Below, in pieces: positions 39,016 through 48,151 of a stretch of DNA of 64,000 nt. The notes below the pieces were generated by a model. The model searched no databases. It had not been told where the DNA came from and was given only the letters and a program-made list of their open reading frames with translations. The stretch is taken from positions 4,521,001 through 4,585,000 of the forward strand of contig NZ_CP120233.1 in NCBI RefSeq assembly GCF_030012985.1. Reading direction: 5' to 3'. The position numbers and the translations under genes were made by a program. Each line of letters begins with the position of its first letter. Positions within the stretch are counted from its first letter, which is position 1. This DNA is from Microbulbifer sp. VAAF005 (GTDB lineage: Bacteria; Pseudomonadota; Gammaproteobacteria; Pseudomonadales; Cellvibrionaceae).

Positions 39016-40040
39016 ATGAAGTACAGTTCTCTTGCGGCCTGTGTTCTGTTTTCGATTTCCAGTGCAGCAGGGATAGCTGCTGATAATACCTATCAGCTCA
39101 TACAGATTGGTGAAGGTAATACGGCAGAAGCTGATCAGAGTGATCCTGGCGTGAATGGAAGTACTATCATTCAACTACAAGTTGGTGCCAATAATGAGGC
39201 TACGGCAACTCAGATTTTTTTGACAGAATCTAGCACTATTGTACAGAGGCAGATTGGTAGCAATCTATCTGCCTCTGCACAGCAGAGGGGGTCACAACTA
39301 ACTCAACCTCTGTTCAGTATCAGTTTGGCACGATGAGCACGGTTAATTCATTTCAAGCTAATTCTGAAAATAACTCTGCTTTTGTCTTGCAGAGTGGAAT
39401 AGGACTTGATGTATCCATCTTACAGGCCAATGCCGCTGATAATTCGGCTGTTGTTCGGCAGTTTGGTAATAATAGTAGTTCTGGAATTTTTCAGGTTAAT
39501 AATAGCTTTGGAAATGTAGCGGTTCTTTTTCAAGCGGGTGACAATGGAGGATTTAACATATCACAAACTACCGCGAGTGACAGCTATGCTGCTGGCGTCC
39601 AGGTGGGAAATGCTGTTAGAGTGGAAATTGAGCAAAAGTTTGTCGTCGGCGCCAGTTCTTTTGTAATTCAGCGTGGTAATAATAACTTCGTAACAGTTAC
39701 TCAAGAAATTCTGGGAAATGATAGTTATATCCTGCAAAGTGGTACTAGCCTTGAGGCGACTCATGATCAGGTGGGTGAATTCAATACTGCAATTACCGAA
39801 CAGCGCGGCGGTATCAATGTTGCTGCGACAGGGCAAACGAGTCAGTTTAATTTTTCTGAAACCTTCCAGTTAAATGGCTTGCTTAATCAGTCCTTAATTA
39901 ACCAGATTCAGGGGTTTAATACTGCAGCGGTTGTACAGGATGGTGATTCCAACCAAGTGGGGTTAACGCAGGGAACAGTGAGTAATATAGCTACTGCCAC
40001 TCAATTTGGAAATAGTAATACTGTGCAAGGGTTTCAGTAA
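39016..40040 (+). pseudogene. curlin-repeat protein F, frameshifted
   Basis: ATG 39016 follows AGGGAG. The first frame (to 39336) gives the signal peptide and NTYQLIQIGEGNTAEADQSD. It then loses phase near 39285-39292, where CAGCAGAGGGGG would need one more G. The repaired reading SAQQEGVTTNSTSVQYQFGT continues without stops through about ten more curlin repeats to GNSNTVQGFQ at 40040. The repaired length, 341 residues, equals protein C. It may be intact in reality. It closes the five-gene run. Confidence 0.8.
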
Positions 40041-40332
40041 GTTGGCTTTTAGCGGCCAATTCTATATCAGGTTAGACAACGGACGCGCCGATAATTTCCC
40101 TAGAGTTATTTAGTGACGCATCACTTGATAGGATTGTTTGAATAACTCGGCTGGTTCGGGCTTTTCCATATGCACATTGAAAATAAAAAGGTTCTAGTAG
40201 GGTGGGAAGACTTTTAATGCGTCATTAAAAACGCATAAGTATAGATTTCGGAGCCATTTAAAGTTTTGCTTTAACTGTTGCTATACTTCTCCGTATATCA
40301 AAACTCTTTAGCAAAAATTTATTCTCGAGGAA

Positions 40333-41148
40333 ATGATGAATCTGAAGGTATGTGCATCATTGGCATTATTAACAATCTTTATTTCAAAGCCAATTTTTTC
40401 CCTGGCAGATGTTCAGTGTGGAGATACGATAACGACAGCAGAAGTTCTCAGTCAGGACCTTTCCTGTGATCTTGAAACTCAGGTCACAATAGAAGGGCCT
40501 TCCGGAAGCCTGGACATGAACGGTTATGTACTTACTTGTGAAGATAGTGATAGCGCAGGGATCTCTCTTGAAGGTTTAGGAGCTGTATTAGTAGGAGGTA
40601 CCATAGACACTTGTGGAATTTCTGTCTTTTTAGAAGGCGATGGATTTCATTCAGTTCAAGGTTTGATTTCTGATAGTCCAGGGGTGGGTTTTATAGTGGA
40701 GAGTGACAATAATTCTATTAATGGCTCAATGTTTCTTTCAGGTGGCCCTGGTAGCATTGGTTTTCAACTCAATGGGGATTTCAGTCATATTTCAGGGAAC
40801 TCTCTAAGTGGTAATAGTGATGCCATAGCGGGGATTGTCATTGCGGGTAGTTTCAGTCAGGTTATTCAGAATACCATTGATGGATCTATTTTTGGAATTA
40901 TTATAGAGCCTCCAACTGTTAATGGATTGGTGATACAGAATGTGATATCGAATTCTTCAGATATTGGCATCGTGATGGATTTTGATATAGTGGATCCGCC
41001 TTCAATGAACTACATTATTTCGGGAAATCAGGTGACTGGTAGTAATGGTGAAGCTGATTTGGTAGATGAGACTCCTGATGCTTGCCTCTCCAGTAATACT
41101 TGGTTTGGTAACATATTTGATACTGCTAGCCCAAGTTGCTTGGAATAA
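40333..41148 (+). CDS. secreted right-handed beta-helix protein, paralogue 5
   Basis: ATG 40333 or 40336 with GAGG upstream. 271 residues: a signal peptide to about FSLAD, then QCGDTITTAEVLSQDLSCDL and VTIEGPSGSLDMNGY. Beta-helix rungs (GVGFIVESDNNS, SIGFQLNGDFSH) follow, and it ends SSNTWFGNIFDTASPSCLE. It lies 293 bases after the last curlin gene, so members of this family flank the curlin genes on both sides (paralogue 4 is next to curlin A). This supports a joint role on the cell surface. Confidence 0.8.
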   Translation: MMNLKVCASLALLTIFISKPIFSLADVQCGDTITTAEVLSQDLSCDLETQVTIEGPSGSLDMNGYVLTCEDSDSAGISLEGLGAVLVGGTIDTCGISVFLEGDGFHSVQGLISDSPGVGFIVESDNNSINGSMFLSGGPGSIGFQLNGDFSHISGNSLSGNSDAIAGIVIAGSFSQVIQNTIDGSIFGIIIEPPTVNGLVIQNVISNSSDIGIVMDFDIVDPPSMNYIISGNQVTGSNGEADLVDETPDACLSSNTWFGNIFDTASPSCLE

Positions 41149-41225
41149 TTGTATTCTTGTTATTGGTGGGAGAATAGCGTGTTGCTTGCTCAATAAGTAT
41201 GCTATCCAAAGCTATATAGCTCTGA

Positions 41226-42389
41226 TTAGAACCTCTTTTGTCTTAGCGCCATGGCTAATATCAGGAGAAGTAAAAATGAGAATGTCATTGATATGGGAAC
41301 GAATTTCACTGATGGGATTTCCAGGTAGCCCTGGAAAAAACTGTAAATTGCGGAAGTAAAGGCAAAAGAAAAGGTGAGTAGTGCAGATGCCATACCGTGC
41401 CCACCTTTAATTTCTGCCATGGCGAAACTGCTGGATAGCGGGTTTAGAAATCCTACAACAAAACAACATAGATAAAGTGAACCTAGCAAGAAAGTTAGAG
41501 TGGAGTGGTACTCCAGGTAGATAACAGCAGCTACTGGTATTAGTAGGGTTATCAAAATCCTCACTATTGGTAGTTTGTTGTAATTAACCAATATCCTAAA
41601 TGTGAGTATGCCCAGTATATAGGTGGCGCTCAATCCAGTAACCGCGAGGTTTAATTGCATATAGGAGAGCGTGGCGCTGTACTTTAAGATTCCATGAATA
41701 TTACCGATAATTGTCTGCATAATCAGTGCATAGCCAACCCCTGTTGATAACATATTTAATATGCAGCTTTTTGTTGTTAGACAGCGCTTCCATATATTTA
41801 AGACTGATTTAATCGTTGAAAGGGGCTGTCGATCTTTTCTGAGCGCAAGCTGTGAGTAGATCAGCATTGCCACCTCAATAGCTATCATTATGTAATAGGC
41901 GTATCGCCAATTAATGGGTATAAGAGTGTGGGCGAGTATTGTTGCTAAAATAGGGGCAACAATAATAGTTAGCGAAATAAATGAGGTCCGTTTCTTTACC
42001 GCTTCAGAAGAGCTGGCGTGTCGCAACATCACCGATCGCCCTATAGAGGAATAGCACCCAGTCCCGCCACCTATCAGGATGCATCCCAGGTAAAAAGTAG
42101 AAAGGCTATGTGTATTGGCGACAGTGAAAAGTCCAGCAATCGACATAATCTGAGCATATTTCAAAATGCGACCAGCACTAAAAATATCCGAGAACATGCT
42201 AAGAACAATGGCGGAGGCAGAAAACATCAGGTACAGAGTACTTATCGCCAAATGAATCTGGCTCGTCTTAACCTCCAGGCTGGAGGCAATGGTGTCGCTT
42301 AAAGGCATAGATAACATCAGCGTCATGTAGCTGACAGTTGCCAGGCCATAGGAGAGATAGTGAAAGTTCGGTTCAGTGAGCTTATTCAA
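41226..42389 (-). CDS. MFS transporter (Bcr/CflA-like)
   Basis: 387 residues with about 12 membrane helices. It shows the major-facilitator layout, including GGGTGCYSSIGRSVMLRHAS after helix 4, as in Bcr/CflA drug-efflux proteins, and WRYAYYIMIAIE in helix 6. It is shorter than many family members in its loops. Likely proton-driven efflux of a small molecule; substrate unknown. It stands alone, convergent with beta-helix gene 5. Confidence 0.85.
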   Translation of the reverse strand: MNKLTEPNFHYLSYGLATVSYMTLMLSMPLSDTIASSLEVKTSQIHLAISTLYLMFSASAIVLSMFSDIFSAGRILKYAQIMSIAGLFTVANTHSLSTFYLGCILIGGGTGCYSSIGRSVMLRHASSSEAVKKRTSFISLTIIVAPILATILAHTLIPINWRYAYYIMIAIEVAMLIYSQLALRKDRQPLSTIKSVLNIWKRCLTTKSCILNMLSTGVGYALIMQTIIGNIHGILKYSATLSYMQLNLAVTGLSATYILGILTFRILVNYNKLPIVRILITLLIPVAAVIYLEYHSTLTFLLGSLYLCCFVVGFLNPLSSSFAMAEIKGGHGMASALLTFSFAFTSAIYSFFQGYLEIPSVKFVPISMTFSFLLLLILAMALRQKRF

Positions 42390-42537
42390 AGGATTGATAG
42401 AAGTTTTGAGTTGTTTTTTCTCGTGGCTACCGGAAACTAATGTAGCTTAAGGCTGGTAGCGGTAGGTGATTTATAAGTAGTTAGGATTGGGGTTGTCGAA
42501 CTTTTCTATGTGCTCCTCTAGCAAATAAATCCCCATA

Positions 42538-42564
42538 AAAAAGCCCCGGCAAGCCGGGGCTTTT
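42538..42564 (-). terminator. rho-independent terminator
   Basis: On the minus strand GCCCCGG, CTTG and CCGGGGC are followed by six T. It ends the thrombospondin-repeat gene 15 bases after its stop. Confidence 0.9.
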
Positions 42565-42579
42565 AACCTCATATTTTAG

Positions 42580-45500
42580 TTATGGTTGGCCGATTGGCGC
42601 TGCGCAGGCGAGATAGACATCCAATTGATTATTGGTGAAGCTCAACCCTTCCAGTGTCAATCTCACTTGATCAAAGTCACTATTGGTGGTGGCCAGCAGT
42701 AAGCGGTGGTTATGTGCACCGTTGACTTTGAATGGGGCCAGACGATATCCACTAGTGGACTCCCCTGTAGCTACTCCATCCAGGTAAGTGCTGATTGTGA
42801 TGGTGTTCAGGTAGATGATATCCAGCAGTGGTGTGGTGTGCTCTACCAGGAAACCGACCACATGGCGTCCCTCTTTAACCGAGTGGTGGTTGATTTGAAT
42901 ATGGGTAGAGCCACCTGCACCGCTGACAACTTCCATTCTGGCAGCATCCGATAGGACGCCGTTAAATACCCTTTCTACTGCAGTAATAGAACATCCATCG
43001 CAGGGCTGTTCGATACCGTAGCTCAGGTCTGCATCTACACCGTTAACGATCTCCAGGTCTTCAAACGCTGCACAGGATAGTCCTGATTCGAGGTCGCAGG
43101 CATCGCCGATACCATCGTTATCAGAATCTTCCTGCCCGGGATTGTGAGTCTGGGGGCAGTTGTCGGAGTCATTTTCTACTCCGTCGCCATCCATGTCTGA
43201 GTCGCAAGCATCTCCCTCTCCATCACCATCAGTATCGGTTTGGTTTGGATTTGGAATCGCGGGGCAGTTGTCGACGGTATCATCAAGGCCGTCATCGTCG
43301 CGGTCGTTATCGCAGAGGTCTCCGGCACCGTCGTTATCGCCGTCTTCTTGCCCTGGATTCGGAATCATTGGGCAGTTGTCGACGTCATCATTAACGCCAT
43401 CACCATCCAGGTCTTCGTCACAGGCATCCCCAATACCGTCACCGTCAGTATCGGTTTGGTCGTTTGGCGTTAGTGGACAGTTGTCATCGGTGTTGTCTAT
43501 GCCATCGCCATCAGCATCGCTATCACACTCATCGCCGACACCGTCGCCATCCGTGTCCGTTTGATTCGGGTTGGGAATGGCTGGGCAATTGTCTTCACCA
43601 TCGTCGTGGCCATCGTTGTCGGTATCATTGTCATCGTCGCAAACGTCACCGATGCCGTCACCGTCCTGATCGGCTTGATCATCATTTGGAATAGCCGGGC
43701 AATTGTCGGAAGTGTCCGGGACAGTGTCACCATCCCGGTCGCTGTCACAGACATCACCAACGCCATCCTGATCGATATCCGACTGATCGCTGTTGGCAGT
43801 ATCCGGGCAGTTATCGTAGGCGTTATCTACGCCGTCGTTATCGTTGTCGCCATCGCAGGCATCGCCGATTCCGTCGTTATCACTGTCTTCCTGTAGTGTA
43901 TTGCTGACATAGGGGCAGTTATCGTCGTCATTGAAGATACCGTCTCCATCAAGGTCTGGATCGCAGGCGTCACCGACTGAATCCCCGTCGGTATCTGTTT
44001 GATCACTATTGGATGCCGTGGGGCAGTTATCGGCTGTGTCATCGACGCCGTCGTTGTCGTCGTCGCTATCACAGATATCGCCGCTGCCATCCCCGTCACT
44101 ATCGAGTTGGTCTGAGTTGGGTATTGATGGGCAATTGTCGGCATCGTTATCGGTGCCGTCTCCATCCAGGTCTTCGTCGCATGCATCCCCGACACCATCT
44201 CCATCCTGATCGATTTGATCGGTGTTGGGGACGAGTACACAGTTGTCAACGCTGTCAGGTACCTGATCGCCGTCGACATCGGTGTTGTCATCGCAGGCAT
44301 CTCCGTAACCGTCACCATCTGTATCTGTTTGATCTGCGTTGGGTACCAGCGGGCAGTTGTCATTTTCATTTTCAACGCCGTCATCATCGCGATCGCTGTC
44401 GCAGGCATCGCCGGTGCCGTCGCCGTCGGTATCGGTTTGATCATCGTTGGCAACGGCCGGACAGTTGTCATTACTATCGTCTATACCATCGCCGTCATCG
44501 TCGCTGTCACAGCTATCGCCTTGCCCATCACCATCGATATCGCTTTGGTCTGAATTGGCGGTAGCAGGGCAGTTGTCATCGTCGTTTTCAATACCGTCAC
44601 CATCCTGGTCGCTATCACAGGCATCGCCGACACCGTCTTCGTCGATATCACTTTGGTCGCTATTGCCATGGCTGGGGCAGTTGTCATTCTCATCATCGAC
44701 AGAGTCATTGTCGTCGTCGCTATCACAGGCGTCGCCAATGCCATCTCCGTCGTTATCGTCTTGGCTTGGGTTGTGGGTGGATGGGCAGTTGTCATCTTCG
44801 TTATCGATGCCGTCACTGTCCGCATCGTCATCGCAGGCATCGCCTATACCATCGCCATCCTGGTCGGTTTGTGAGGAGTTGGCTGCGGTTGGGCAGTTGT
44901 CGTCTTGATCGTCTACGCCATCACCGTCGTCATCGCTGTCACAGGCATCGCCAATGCCGTCTCCGTCAAGGTCGGCTTGGTCTGGGTTGGATGCGGCTGG
45001 GCAGTTATCCTGGCCATCGTCGTGGCCGTCATTGTCAGTATCGCTATCTTCGTCACAGGCGTCGCCGATGCCGTCATTGTCCTGATCTGATTGGTCTGGG
45101 TTGGCTACATCCGGACAGTTATCCAAGCTGTCGGTGTAGTTGTCCCCGTCGCGGTCGTTGTCGCATACATCCCCGACGCCGTCGCCATCGATATCACCCT
45201 GCTCACTATTTGAATCAGCAGGGCAGTTGTCAGAATCGTTGGGGACGTTGTCGCCATCCAGATCGCTGTCACAGGCATTGCCTATGCCGTCGCTATCACT
45301 GTCGGCTTGGTCCGAATTCGGGGTTTGTGGGCAGTTGTCTGAAATGTCTGGGTGGGAGTCGCCATCGTCATCAGTATCACAGGCATCACCGCTGCCGTCG
45401 CCATCTAAATCATCCTGGTCTGAATTACTAACAGCCGGACAATTGTCATTATCATCATCGATACCGTCACCATCTGAATCTGTGACGCCAGGGGGCGGGA

Positions 45501-45603
45501 GCAAGTCATCGGCGGCATCGCCCCGGCCTCCATCAGAACCGCAGGCACTTAAAAGTACCAATGAAAATAGTATCGCAATAAGCGAAGGTAGACGCATGGT
45601 CAT
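42580..45603 (-). CDS. lipoprotein with about 22 thrombospondin type 3 repeats
   Basis: ATG 45603 with GGGAG upstream; the lipobox LVLLSAC predicts an acylated, membrane-anchored protein of 1007 residues. From about residue 50 to 840 it is a run of about 22 units of 35-40 residues, each DNCPxxxNxDQxDxDxDGxGDxCD followed by DxDxDGxxD. One unit has NCV instead of NCP. In TSP3 proteins these acidic loops bind many calcium ions and stiffen the chain, so this is likely a calcium-dependent surface stalk. The final 150 residues are an unassigned beta-rich domain with several Cys (QPCDGCSITAVERVF). The calcium role is family knowledge; the stalk function is inferred. Confidence 0.85.
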   Translation of the reverse strand: MTMRLPSLIAILFSLVLLSACGSDGGRGDAADDLLPPPGVTDSDGDGIDDDNDNCPAVSNSDQDDLDGDGSGDACDTDDDGDSHPDISDNCPQTPNSDQADSDSDGIGNACDSDLDGDNVPNDSDNCPADSNSEQGDIDGDGVGDVCDNDRDGDNYTDSLDNCPDVANPDQSDQDNDGIGDACDEDSDTDNDGHDDGQDNCPAASNPDQADLDGDGIGDACDSDDDGDGVDDQDDNCPTAANSSQTDQDGDGIGDACDDDADSDGIDNEDDNCPSTHNPSQDDNDGDGIGDACDSDDDNDSVDDENDNCPSHGNSDQSDIDEDGVGDACDSDQDGDGIENDDDNCPATANSDQSDIDGDGQGDSCDSDDDGDGIDDSNDNCPAVANDDQTDTDGDGTGDACDSDRDDDGVENENDNCPLVPNADQTDTDGDGYGDACDDNTDVDGDQVPDSVDNCVLVPNTDQIDQDGDGVGDACDEDLDGDGTDNDADNCPSIPNSDQLDSDGDGSGDICDSDDDNDGVDDTADNCPTASNSDQTDTDGDSVGDACDPDLDGDGIFNDDDNCPYVSNTLQEDSDNDGIGDACDGDNDNDGVDNAYDNCPDTANSDQSDIDQDGVGDVCDSDRDGDTVPDTSDNCPAIPNDDQADQDGDGIGDVCDDDNDTDNDGHDDGEDNCPAIPNPNQTDTDGDGVGDECDSDADGDGIDNTDDNCPLTPNDQTDTDGDGIGDACDEDLDGDGVNDDVDNCPMIPNPGQEDGDNDGAGDLCDNDRDDDGLDDTVDNCPAIPNPNQTDTDGDGEGDACDSDMDGDGVENDSDNCPQTHNPGQEDSDNDGIGDACDLESGLSCAAFEDLEIVNGVDADLSYGIEQPCDGCSITAVERVFNGVLSDAARMEVVSGAGGSTHIQINHHSVKEGRHVVGFLVEHTTPLLDIIYLNTITISTYLDGVATGESTSGYRLAPFKVNGAHNHRLLLATTNSDFDQVRLTLEGLSFTNNQLDVYLACAAPIGQP

Positions 45604-46342
45604 AATCTCCCGAACAAAATCCATTTTTGTTATCTGTCGGACAAGCGCGGTAGACCTATAAAAAATACGCCTGCAATAATTATTTATTCTGGCGCACTTA
45701 GACTCCGGCTTATTTTTAGATAGGTGTCCTTATTTGGGTTGTACGTATTTCTAATACTAAAGTTATGGCGCACAACCGTTTATGAGTGTGATAACTATGC
45801 GTTCTTTCTCACTAAAAGTGTGATGAATGGCGAAATTTTGGCGGGATAATTTATGGGTGATAAAGCATGTAATTAGTAAAGCTAAATTCACGCCATTAAA
45901 AATACGGGAATAGATAATTTGACAGTTTGTTGTGCTGGTGGACTTGACTCTTTGTGGAGTGGAAACAGCATCTGAGTCTGATTAAGCCGCTGCAAAGGTA
46001 GGGCTTATCCCACCATTTTTAATTGGGCAGTGGCTGAAGGCGATAAGGGAAGTTCATCTTGTGGTGAATCTTAGGAGGGGCAGGGGAGACAGGAAGTTAT
46101 TCCCTGTGTTTACGGGGTTTTTATTAAATTTATCGTTAAATTTGTTTTAAGTATGCTCGCCAGAAGCGTAGAAGGTTGGATTTTTGTGGAGTTTACTTTT
46201 CCTAATTGATCATAACATTTATAGCTATGTCTTTAATCCGAAATATGTCGGCTAAGTTATTCGGTAAGAGCGCTCTGTGAAGTCGCGCAATGTAAGTCAG
46301 GTGAGCATAAGGCATCACCTGGATTTGTGGGTTGTGGGCTTT
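45604..46342. other. intergenic region
   Basis: About 740 AT-rich bases between the TSP3 lipoprotein start and the GNAT stop. A hairpin CAGGTGA/TCACCTG lies at about 46298-46321 near the GNAT end, without a T run. I see no gene or repeat. Confidence 0.4.
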
Positions 46343-46801
46343 CTATTTAAGGTTAAACTTCATTTCCATAAGTGATGGTTTGAATCCGACTTTTTCATAG
46401 GCTTTTATCGCTGAGCTATTTTGAGAGTAAACGTCAAGGTAGAAATCTTGAACTCCATTCTGTTTTCCCCATGCAATTAATTTCTCTATTAGCTTTGAGT
46501 TAATGCCCTTTCCTCGGTGCGCTGGTGATACATACATAAAACCTAGATAAGCATGCCGCTCATGATCAAGAGATATCTTTGAATTCCGTATCTGGGCATA
46601 TCCAGTTCCAATAATCTCATCTTCGGTTTCAGCTACCAAAAGATATGAGTCATCAGATAGTATCAAATTCTCTATATCATAATAGAATGCTGATTCAGCT
46701 TTAATGGATGAGTTGTATGGCCTTTCGGCTTCGATAACGCATTGTTCAAATTTAAGTAAATCAGGAAGGTCTTCTATAAGTGCTTTTCTAAAATTTAACA
46801 T
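46343..46801 (-). CDS. GNAT-family N-acetyltransferase
   Basis: 152 residues, a single acetyltransferase domain. The acetyl-CoA binding motif is VSPAHRGKGINSKLIEKLI (HRGKGI forms the pyrophosphate loop), followed by the C-terminal NSSAIKAYEKVGFKP strand-helix. Probably cytosolic; substrate unknown. A copy of the 138-base palindrome lies about 115 bases upstream of its start. Confidence 0.88.
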   Translation of the reverse strand: MLNFRKALIEDLPDLLKFEQCVIEAERPYNSSIKAESAFYYDIENLILSDDSYLLVAETEDEIIGTGYAQIRNSKISLDHERHAYLGFMYVSPAHRGKGINSKLIEKLIAWGKQNGVQDFYLDVYSQNSSAIKAYEKVGFKPSLMEMKFNLK

Positions 46802-46915
46802 CTTTATTTTCAGTGATGATAGGTTTGAAACTGAAAGCTGCTTCAGCTTGATAAGGGCCTGTATCTGACCACTACTGTGAGCCGTTATCTGTGTGATTGC
46901 GTGAGAATAGCAGAT

Positions 46916-47053
46916 TATACTAAAAAGGGAGAAGGAAATGATACACCGGGATCGGGACCCTATGGGGTATGGACGCCGATTAGAAGTTTACAGAGATATA
47001 TTCACAGCGTGTCTCGAGTGAAGAGTATTCTTTCCTTCCACCCCAGTAGTAAG
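46916..47053. repeat. 138-bp palindromic element, copy B
   Basis: Same length and largely the same sequence as copy A at 20901-21038. It shares TACTAAAAAGGGAGAAGGAA, GCCGATTAG, GCGTGTCTCGAGTG and TTCTTTCCTTCCACCCCAG. Arm-to-arm pairing is kept, with substitutions in both arms. Palindromic MITE or structured RNA element. Confidence 0.75.
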
Positions 47054-47089
47054 TCTTGAAGCAGCTTTTGCAATTCAAGCTTTGCTTGT

Positions 47090-48151
47090 TTAGGAAATTA
47101 GCCCCAGAGTCCTGTCAATGGCCCAATACCCGCTGGTTATTCCAACTGGATAAATAGCGTATTTTGATCGTGTCAGAAGTTGGTTATACAAAGTTGTAAT
47201 TTTCCACTTCGAGAATATCCACTGAACTGTAGATGATAAGAAAGTCAAAACCAATACAAATAATATCTGCCCCAGTTCTACACCTATATTAAAGCTAAAT
47301 AACGCGGTGATTTTATGGCTGTGAGGAAGGCCTAATTCCGCTAGCGCACTGGCAAACCCAAACCCGTGAAGTAATCCAAAGCCACTGGCAACAATCGCAG
47401 GGTAGCGTCGGGTTAAACTCGTTTTACTCTGTCCATTATGCGCGTATACAATTTCTGCGGCTAACAGCATAATACTCAATGGGATCAACACTTCAACAAC
47501 ATCTACTCTTATGGTGAATAAGTCCAAACTTGCGAGCCCTAGAGTGAGAGAGTGGCCTACTGTAAATCCACTAATCGCTATTAAAATGCCTCTAAAGTTT
47601 CTGGCGATAAAGACTAAACATAATACGAATAGTAAGTGATCATAGCCCTCTAATATATGTAAGAAACCTGCATCAATATATTGATGGACACAATCCCAAA
47701 TAGTTAGGCGGGAAGGCAAATTTATCTCTAAGACCTTGGGGCCATTAAAGAGATTAATAGTGTCACCGTCTGATTTTTCAAAATGAATTAAGCTCGATAA
47801 AGCTGGATTGGCAATCGGGTATGTGATTTTTATTGTTAGGGGATTATATAGCCTTGTAAAATTATTTGGGTGGGGGTTCCTGCATAGGTAACTCTTCACG
47901 TTGGGTCCGGCAGGCCCTGTTATCTCTGGTTGTATTTGGCAGAGTTCGCCCTTTAAGTGTATCTCAGGTTCAGTACCTGGCTGCATGATAGGCGGGATTT
48001 TCCATCGAAGGATATATCTGCTTTCCGTGACTTCTTTTAACTCAATGTATATCGGTCTTCCGTCATGAGCGAAACTAAAATTGCTAGTTGTTGTAAGTAA
48101 CAATAAGAATAGAATGGCTTTGATGATCTTGTAGGGATTTTTAGTTGGCAT
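47090..48151 (-). CDS. HupE/UreJ-family membrane protein
   Basis: ATG 48151 overlaps the end of the upstream isomerase gene by 11 bases, showing tight coupling. 353 residues: a signal peptide ending FSFAHDG, a periplasmic beta-type region of about 130 residues, then six or seven helices. The HupE_UreJ_2 pattern is present (HILEGYDHLLFVLCLVF, FTVGHSLTLGLA, GLLHGFGFASALAELGLP). His residues in these helices are typical of the family, whose simpler members transport nickel. The metal or substrate here is not known. It is the last gene of the DUF3604 - PpiC - HupE cluster. Confidence 0.85.
   Translation of the reverse strand: MPTKNPYKIIKAILFLLLLTTTSNFSFAHDGRPIYIELKEVTESRYILRWKIPPIMQPGTEPEIHLKGELCQIQPEITGPAGPNVKSYLCRNPHPNNFTRLYNPLTIKITYPIANPALSSLIHFEKSDGDTINLFNGPKVLEINLPSRLTIWDCVHQYIDAGFLHILEGYDHLLFVLCLVFIARNFRGILIAISGFTVGHSLTLGLASLDLFTIRVDVVEVLIPLSIMLLAAEIVYAHNGQSKTSLTRRYPAIVASGFGLLHGFGFASALAELGLPHSHKITALFSFNIGVELGQILFVLVLTFLSSTVQWIFSKWKITTLYNQLLTRSKYAIYPVGITSGYWAIDRTLGLIS

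Noticed and set aside
39333..40040. Second half of curlin F as a separate gene
   Set aside because: No signal peptide or ribosome binding site; one added base joins it to the first half at a family-typical length.
42580..45603. CRISPR array
   Set aside because: The regular repeats are coding and in frame (TSP3 units), without constant repeats and unique spacers.
43160..45661. Many long frames on both strands across the TSP3 gene
   Set aside because: They are low-complexity shadows (poly Ser-Pro, His-Arg, Thr-Met) of the tandem GAx/GATx repeats.
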